Shown: in pieces, positions 58,508-64,000 of the stretch | Layout: every line of letters begins with the position of its first letter | How positions within the stretch are numbered: position 1 is the first letter of the stretch | DNA from: Elysia chlorotica | Lineage: Eukaryota > Mollusca > Gastropoda > Plakobranchidae | Length of the DNA stretch: 64,000 nucleotides | NCBI GenBank assembly: GCA_003991915.1 | Contig: RQTK01000034.1 | Span: forward strand, 62,090 to 126,089 | Reading direction: 5' to 3' | Made by a program: the position numbers and the translations under genes | Notes under the pieces: generated by a model | Seen by the model: the letters and a program-made list of their open reading frames with translations, nothing else | Databases searched by the model: none | What the model was told of the DNA's origin: nothing

Positions 58508-61500
58508 AATAAAAAAAAATTCCACAAATGGATTGGCTTCAAGGAAACCATATGGTTGAGACAAAAAATTTATAAAAAGTCAATAAATTATTTTTAGAGA
58601 TGAGCAATACACAAAACACATAGGCCTATTGAGGAATACATAAAGCATTCAGTCTTAAAATTGGTACGTTCAAAAAGAACTACGTAGATTTTGTTCAGCC
58701 CAGGTGTTTTTCACCCGCAAGTTGCGGTCAAGGTCAAACTTACGTCCCAACAGTTTTGTAATTAAGTCATAGAAAACTAGTATTTCAAAGTAAAATTATA
58801 GCTCTCTTTGGAAAAAAAATAATGTACATCTAACTTTCCCTTATGGTTACTACTCTTAAAATGAGTTAATTTCACTGCATTAATTTTAGCTGACAAAGAA
58901 AAGTTGGTCCAGATGCAGAGAGAAGAAAACCTGAAGACAAAACTGCTTGCCAGTGAAACTCAGGTAAACCATTTGTTTCAGTTCTCTGGTTAGGATATTT
59001 ATTGCTTCAAGTGAACCTAAAACTTAACAAGCCCAATGAGATCTTAGTCTCAACAAAGTCTGCTCAATGTCCCTTAGTAATAAAAACATCTGGATTTTAC
59101 CAGGGCTAAATTTGCCAACCCCTAGAGCAATGAAGGTTGAGATTGAGAAAAATTGAAGTCTCAAGTGCAGGTTTTTTAAACAGACTTTTGTCAAGGATGT
59201 GGGCAATACGACCGCAGCTTGTCAGAGTGTTTGTTGTGTGTTTCTAATATGAAATATAACTATTTATAATATATATGATAAATGATAATATGAACAACAC
59301 TATTTTGTCAATAACAGATGCAAAACTTGAAGGACGCTTTGAACAAGAAAAATGAAGAGATTGAGAACTTGGAGAACCTGTTACAGGCCAGGATGCTTAA
59401 AGTGGAGTCTCTAGAGCTGGCCACAAGTGAGCCATTCTGGTTACTTTTGCTCTCTCACTCTCTCTTTCTTTCTCACACTCCACTTCTATATACCAGCTGA
59501 GCCATTCTGGTTACTTTTGCTCTCACACTCTCTCTTTCTTTCTCACACTCCACTTCTATATACCAGCTGAGCCATTCTGGTTACTTTTGCTCTCACACTC
59601 TCTCTTTCTTTCTCACACTCCACTTCTATATACCAGCTGAGCCATTCTGGTTACTCTTGCTCTCTCACTCTCTTTCTTTCTCACACTCCACTTCTATATA
59701 TAGCTGAGTCATATATACATAGATCTAGATAAAATGTATCGGTTACCTTGTAACTTTAGACTTTACCGCTGCCACCATGTCGTTTGTAACAAGTACAGAA
59801 TGAACAGGACCAGTTGATTGGTATGTGCTCGCTTGACTGGTGACTGAGTGACTGATAACAAGTACTACGGCTTACACAGTAGGCCTAACACACAAGTGAC
59901 TGCCTTCAAATGAAACGTTTGACGCCACTCGATAAACATAGGAGGTGGCTACCATTACCTGACAAGTAACAGTTTGCATCTTAAAGGATTATAGCACAAG
60001 CTTCAATTTTTGGATTTTCATATTTTCTATTTTAGAGGTATTATCAATTAGAGATGTAGGAGACATTCTTTTAAAAATTTAGTATGTGGGAAAACGAACA
60101 TTTTTTCACTAACCTTCTAAAAATAAAAACGGAATACTTAGAATCTCATCATTTTATTCCATATATGCAGATGAACTTCAGAAAAATGTGTCCTGTTTGT
60201 CGAAAGAATTGGAAACTAGAGAGACAGAACTAAAGGATTCTGCCTTGAGGATAGCCAGCATTCAGGTACATTTCTAAGTAATTTTGTTTTATATAAAGGG
60301 GAAATGAGCTAGAAATATTCAAAACAATTTCACACTTTGCCTCTATATCCCTTTAAAAACAATGGCATATAATTCTCATTCTTATGTTGAAAATATAATT
60401 TTGTAACAAGGAGAATTCATTCAAATTAACTTCTATAAAACTGCATTGTTTTTGGACTACAGTTATAATTGGCAGAAAAAGTCTCTGAACAAGCGACCAA
60501 CACCATAAACCTGTTCCCCCAGAAACTTATGATTGGATACATACCCACTCTCGCATAACTGTCCCTGTGTGATTTTTATTTGAGGGCAGGCCCTACTTAC
60601 GGGTGGAGGTTTAGGTACATCGATCAACATCTATGAGTTTCCTGATTGTAGACCCACAGGCACCGCGAGTCGGCGTGACAAAGAGACAGCAGAAGAAAGA
60701 TTTCTCTGATCTTCTTACATGGCTCTAGCCTAGTTTACCGTTTGTAAAGGTTCACAGGCTCGTGTATGTGTATGGGGTTTTGATTAAAGAGAAAGAATTA
60801 TGTTTGAGTTTCATTGGGCGAGCGGGTTCGAAGACGGAGTGGGTTCGTAAGCAGAGCATTCTTACGCGGAGACCACTGTACTAGCTTATTTCCTATTTTA
60901 ATCTAACTGCAGCTGTCTTCTCCTGGAATTACTGGACCTTACCGTACCTAACTAATACGATTTTTATTCATATCTTCAGTTTCTTCCCTTTTGGCCTTTA
61001 AATCTAGTTTGTAAATAAAAGCAATTCGCTTCCAATAATTATGAGATGGGTGATACTGATACTGATGTGGCCTTGCACATCATAAGATTTTTGTTCATAA
61101 TTGAAGCCAAATTCATTTTTTACTCATTATTTCTTTAAAATACGATTTTGGCATGCAGGACAAATTAGATTTTATTTAGATCCATAAATCAAACCTAGAA
61201 GCTCGCCGTTTGTAATTAAAAAATTTTTTTTTCTTAATGGGTAAAAAAAAAAAAAGTCAATTGTATGGACATGCTTATGATTGGTACTAAATGTGAGAAA
61301 TATGAAGAAACAAAAAATAAAACAAAAAAAAACAAAAACAACAACCCGCATGGCCTAGATGTAGATCCAGCCCATCTTGATTAGCAATACGGCTTTGGCT
61401 GTGTTTGAAATTGCTTGATCCGCGCGCCGGCGTTCTTTAAAAGGTGTTTAAACTTATTTCATTAAAAAGGAAAATGAATGCACTTTATGTTGATACCAAA

Positions 61501-63753
61501 AAATGTCGACTGATATTGGTAGAAGTCTCATTTTCGAATCTTTACATTTTTTAAACTGACGTCGTCTTCAGATATGTTTCCATTGTTACTGATTGTTTCG
61601 TACCATGTTAAAGCTGAGATATTCGCCTTGATAATGATCTACATTTATACAGCGAACACCGGCGAGAGGATTTGGAGAACAAGTCAAGCAGTTCATACAA
61701 AGAGACGCGGCAAAATGAAGTCTGACCCGAACGTCACTGCCGTTGGGCATTTTTATAAATGGCCGTGAAACTAAAACACAAAAACAAACAACAGTGTAAT
61801 CACATTTGGAAAGAGGATACATTTATGTTTTTAATGGTGTTAATTGAGGAAAAAGCTGATCGCTATGTCAGGAGATATTACTGTGGGAACATGTTACATT
61901 CTCCCCCCCAAAGCACCACAATGCGAATTTTCCACTCGCTGTGGGCGGGAATTTGTGGTATCTACTAAGAATCAATTAAAACAAAAAAAGCCAATACAAA
62001 GTAAGTAGTTTTATATTTGGTAATGTACATTCGTGAACTAACACATTTTTGTTGAATAAGACTTTGGGTTCTGAAGCAGCAGATCTTGGTTTGGGAGTGT
62101 TTTTCTCTATTGGTCGGCTCAGTGGCAGGTGCAGTATATGCATAATGTGGGCAGTTTACCTCATGACAACAGACATTAAGAAATACAGCTTCTCTCTTCT
62201 TTAAAAATCAGGATGAAAAAGGCAGCCTGGAGAAGAATCTACAAACACTTGAGATTGATTTCGGAGATCTGCAAGCTAGCAAGGACAATCTCGCCCTCAA
62301 ACTGACTGAAAACTTGACCACTTTAGAGGGCCAAGTTAAAGCTGTCCAAGAGAATTACAGAAAGGCAGAAATGGAACTTGAGGAAAAACGAAAAAAGTAA
62401 GTAATGTTACATCTTTTCAGCGTTACGATTTTTATCTAATTTTTTTTACATAACAAACTGAAATTTTTTAAAAATCTTTTAAAAATGAAGAGAGAAGGAA
62501 CATGTTTGCTAGTTTTTTTCGTATTGCTCTATCAAAAAAAAAAAGGGAAAATAAATATTTTTTCTTTTAAATTTTGGTTGTTCTTGGCTAGAAGCTTTGC
62601 TATGTTCATGTTATGTAAAGCCTTACAGTAAGCTGCTCACCGAGTCTCTATCTACAACATAGAGGGTACAAAGGATCATGGCTGTTTCATGTCTCTTACT
62701 TACAACATGGAGGGTAGAAAAGATCATGGCTGTTTCATGTCTCTTACTTACAACATGGAGGGTAGAAAAGATCATGGCTGTTTCATGTCTCTTACTTACA
62801 ACATGGAGGGTACAAAGGATCATGGCTGTTTCATGTCTCTTACTTACAACATGGAGGGTAGAAAAGATCATGGCTGTTTCATGTCTCTTACTTACAACAT
62901 GGAGGGTAAAATCATGGCTTTTCATGTCTCTGTGTGAGGAGAAGCCAGGAAAATAGACAACAGGGTGCACAAAGCTAGGCTGGACAAAGCCTGACTTTAG
63001 ACAGACTCGGGAGACCAGTACATGAATTTGATAAAAGGTAACAAGAATTGCAGATAATTGATGTCAGTTTGTAAAAAAAAGAAGATAAATGATTACCTTC
63101 AAAGTTTAAAAAGAATAAGAGATAATAAAGCAATCACTTACATTTGTTTCCTTTGTTCTCTGAAGACTTTCTATCTGTGAACATGAACTTCATGAAGCAA
63201 ACAGTGCACTTGAAAGCTTGAGAACAGAGAAAGGTACGTTCAAAGTAAAGTTATCATCTTGAGCTTTGTCTGATATTCTATGACGTACATTTTCAATTCT
63301 TGCAATGGTTTCTTTATACGGTACAATTCATTTTTCTTTTACTGCAATGCCACCTACAGCAAGACTAGTTCACACGCAGGAATGAACTTCTCTAGACTCA
63401 TTTCACTTTCTCATTTTAATAAGTTAGCCTAGTGTCTATCATAATCAGATTATAGTCTCCATATAGACAATAGGTACTCTTAAAATATATTTTGGGTCCT
63501 TTTTTTTTTTTAAAGTTTGAAATGATTTGTTTCGAGATAAAAGAAAATGATCTTACGAGCATGATCTTTGGGAATGTCTTGATGGGGCTGAAGAAAGCTT
63601 AACAAAGAATATGACTCAGAATAAACAGACTGATTTTCTTTCTAGTTTTTTTTACAATGTGGTACTAATATCAGTGAATCATCTTCTGCAGACGCACTGA
63701 TAATGGAGAAGAAAGACGCAGAGATAAATGAGGGCATGCTTAGATTTCAAATT
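47263..63753 (+). CDS. SYCP1: SYCP1, synaptonemal complex transverse-filament protein (3' partial, 14 exons visible)
   Basis: Exons: 47263-47310, 48302-48350, 49869-50032, 50544-50609, 52972-53039, 53647-53720, 54017-54075, 57080-57149, 58890-58963, 59318-59426, 60171-60265, 62212-62396, 63166-63233, 63692-63753; 397 residues, all GT/AG and phase-consistent, open at the last donor. The start is fixed by an in-frame TGA at 47257-47259 and A at -3. Matches to human SYCP1 (976 aa) by recall: EAEKIRKWKV (residues 69-78) versus EAEKIKKWKV; NEKTSAKLEEEI versus NEKVSLKLEEGI; ATREMCHLLK versus ATRHLCNLLK. From about residue 60 onward it is nearly continuous charged heptad-rich coiled coil. SYCP1 dimers bridge homologous chromosomes in meiotic prophase, N-termini meeting at the central element. 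The leader before the EAEKI motif is about 68 residues here versus about 110 in human and has a QQQQQ run at 49-53. The C-terminal DNA-binding region lies beyond the window. Confidence 0.93.
50610..52971 (+). other. SYCP1 intron, no gene
   Basis: AT-rich, 2.36 kb. No recognised coding sequence or tandem array. Confidence 0.6.
53082..53180. repeat. 33-bp tandem repeat, 3 copies
   Basis: Units TGATGCAAGTTATGTATGAA plus TAGGTTAGTGAAG, starting 42 bases after the SYCP1 donor at 53040. Confidence 0.93.
54076..55830 (+). other. SYCP1 intron, no gene
   Basis: Contains an (AAT)n run at about 54750-54776. An 84-codon open frame at 55292-55546 has no recognised similarity and is not called. Confidence 0.55.
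55831..56580. repeat. About 82-84-bp minisatellite, about 9 copies
   Basis: Units contain CCACAGCAGTCACACACCCA, GCTGACAGATAAGGTACTCG and GCTCGTGTTTTGATAATCAG. One unit near 56510 is truncated. Conceptual minus-strand translation repeats SSTLSVSWVCDCCG but there is no sign of a real gene. Confidence 0.95.
56581..56960 (+). other. GC-richer intronic block next to the 84-bp array
   Basis: Noticeably higher GC than the surrounding SYCP1 intron; single copy in this window. It is followed by another TTTTGATAATCAGACTGA (about 56935), a word from the array, so it appears to sit inside the array as an insertion. Identity unknown. Confidence 0.45.
57655..58510. repeat. Cryptically simple, G-poor CTC/CTA-rich tract
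   Basis: About 860 bases of interspersed CCT, CTA, CTC and ACT triplets with almost no G on the + strand, ending in (TAC)n and (TGC)n runs (58475-58508). Contains a pure pyrimidine (CTC)n stretch at about 57952-57984. Long Ser/Leu/Pro-rich frames are composition artefacts. Lies in the SYCP1 intron between 57149 and 58890. Confidence 0.9.
59427..59706. repeat. About 70-bp CT-rich minisatellite abutting a SYCP1 donor
   Basis: Four units of TGAGCCATTCTGGTTACTTT plus CTCACACTCTCTCTTTCTTT and CCACTTCTATATA. The first unit begins at the donor GT itself (59427); later units carry AGCTGAGCC at the matching position. Confidence 0.95.
60266..62211 (+). other. SYCP1 intron, no gene
   Basis: AT-rich. 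GGAGACCACTGTACTAG at about 60869 resembles a pogo-like terminal motif but no partner was found. A 64-codon frame at 61574-61768 is not recognised. Confidence 0.5.
62650..62935. repeat. 48-bp minisatellite, about 6 copies
   Basis: Units of GATCATGGCTGTTTCATGTC plus TCTTACTTACAACATGGAGG plus GTAGAAAA/GTACAAAG, starting about 250 bases after the SYCP1 donor at 62397. Open frames on both strands arise because the period is a multiple of three. Confidence 0.95.
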
Positions 63754-64000
63754 GTGAGTAACATACGTCATCATAGTGTGACACATGCCAAAAAAAGATG
63801 TATCTACTAAATTTTCGCATTAAAAATGGTTTTTGCTTCATTTTATTAGAAACTTATCTTAAATATATGGCAAAAAAAAAAAGGAAATAGAGTAGTTTTT
63901 ATTGATAATGTTGAAAGTCGCGAAAACAAAGTAAGCCAAAATCGCGGCATAATGACCATGTTTTCTTCTGGTCGGACTGGAGAAACATTGCGGTAAGACC
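63754..64000 (+). other. SYCP1 intron, running off the window
   Basis: Starts with the donor GTGAGT at 63754. No further exon visible before the right edge. Confidence 0.7.

Noticed and set aside
57605-58597. Open frames of 105-190 codons rich in Leu, Ser, Tyr and Pro
   Set aside because: They come from the simple CTC/CTA tract inside a SYCP1 intron; no initiation context, splice phase or family match.
62623-62970. Repetitive open frames on both strands
   Set aside because: The 48-bp repeat unit is a multiple of three, so frames stay open in all copies; intronic, no splice support.

Overview
This is a stretch of an animal nuclear genome. It is AT-rich, has long repeat-laden introns and short phase-consistent exons, and contains non-LTR retrotransposon (LINE) debris and one 461-base assembly gap. 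Gene content (WDCP, Ashwin and a vertebrate-like SYCP1) together with frequent TACATGTA and AGATCTAG words suggests a lophotrochozoan, most likely a gastropod mollusc. The species assignment is inference.

Three multi-exon host genes were rebuilt from splice sites, reading phases and remembered family sequences. (1) WDCP (WD repeat and coiled-coil-containing protein) lies on the + strand from 313 to 24519: 15 exons, 750 residues, C-terminus complete, first exon or exons off the left edge. (2) Ashwin (ASW, C2orf49 family) lies on the - strand from 37507 to 31659: 4 exons, complete, 197 residues. (3) SYCP1, the transverse-filament protein of the synaptonemal complex, lies on the + strand from 47263: 14 exons and 397 residues visible, running off the right edge. 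WDCP and Ashwin converge; Ashwin and SYCP1 diverge across about 10 kb of gene-poor sequence. The genes share no obvious pathway (WDCP: cytosolic adaptor; Ashwin: tRNA-ligase complex; SYCP1: meiosis).

Between and inside the genes are at least 18 minisatellite or short tandem-duplication arrays, several microsatellites, a - strand LINE with reverse transcriptase and RNase H signatures (about 25.2-27.7 kb), a second - strand LINE bounded by a perfect 29-bp direct repeat (44406-46248) with a shortened sister copy (about 43.0-43.6 kb), a + strand LINE 3' piece (about 32.35-32.88 kb), a SINE-like unit (about 12.63-12.88 kb) and dispersed intronic repeats.

The most unusual feature is how closely tandem duplication meets gene processing signals. 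Arrays start or end within tens of bases of splice sites at many exons. The acceptor of one WDCP exon is triplicated, the WDCP stop codon plus poly(A) signal is triplicated, a roughly 0.55 kb inverted repeat brackets two WDCP exons, and a 58-bp array carries six perfect TGACGTCA (CRE) sites. No prokaryotic features, CRISPR array or intact tRNA gene was seen.
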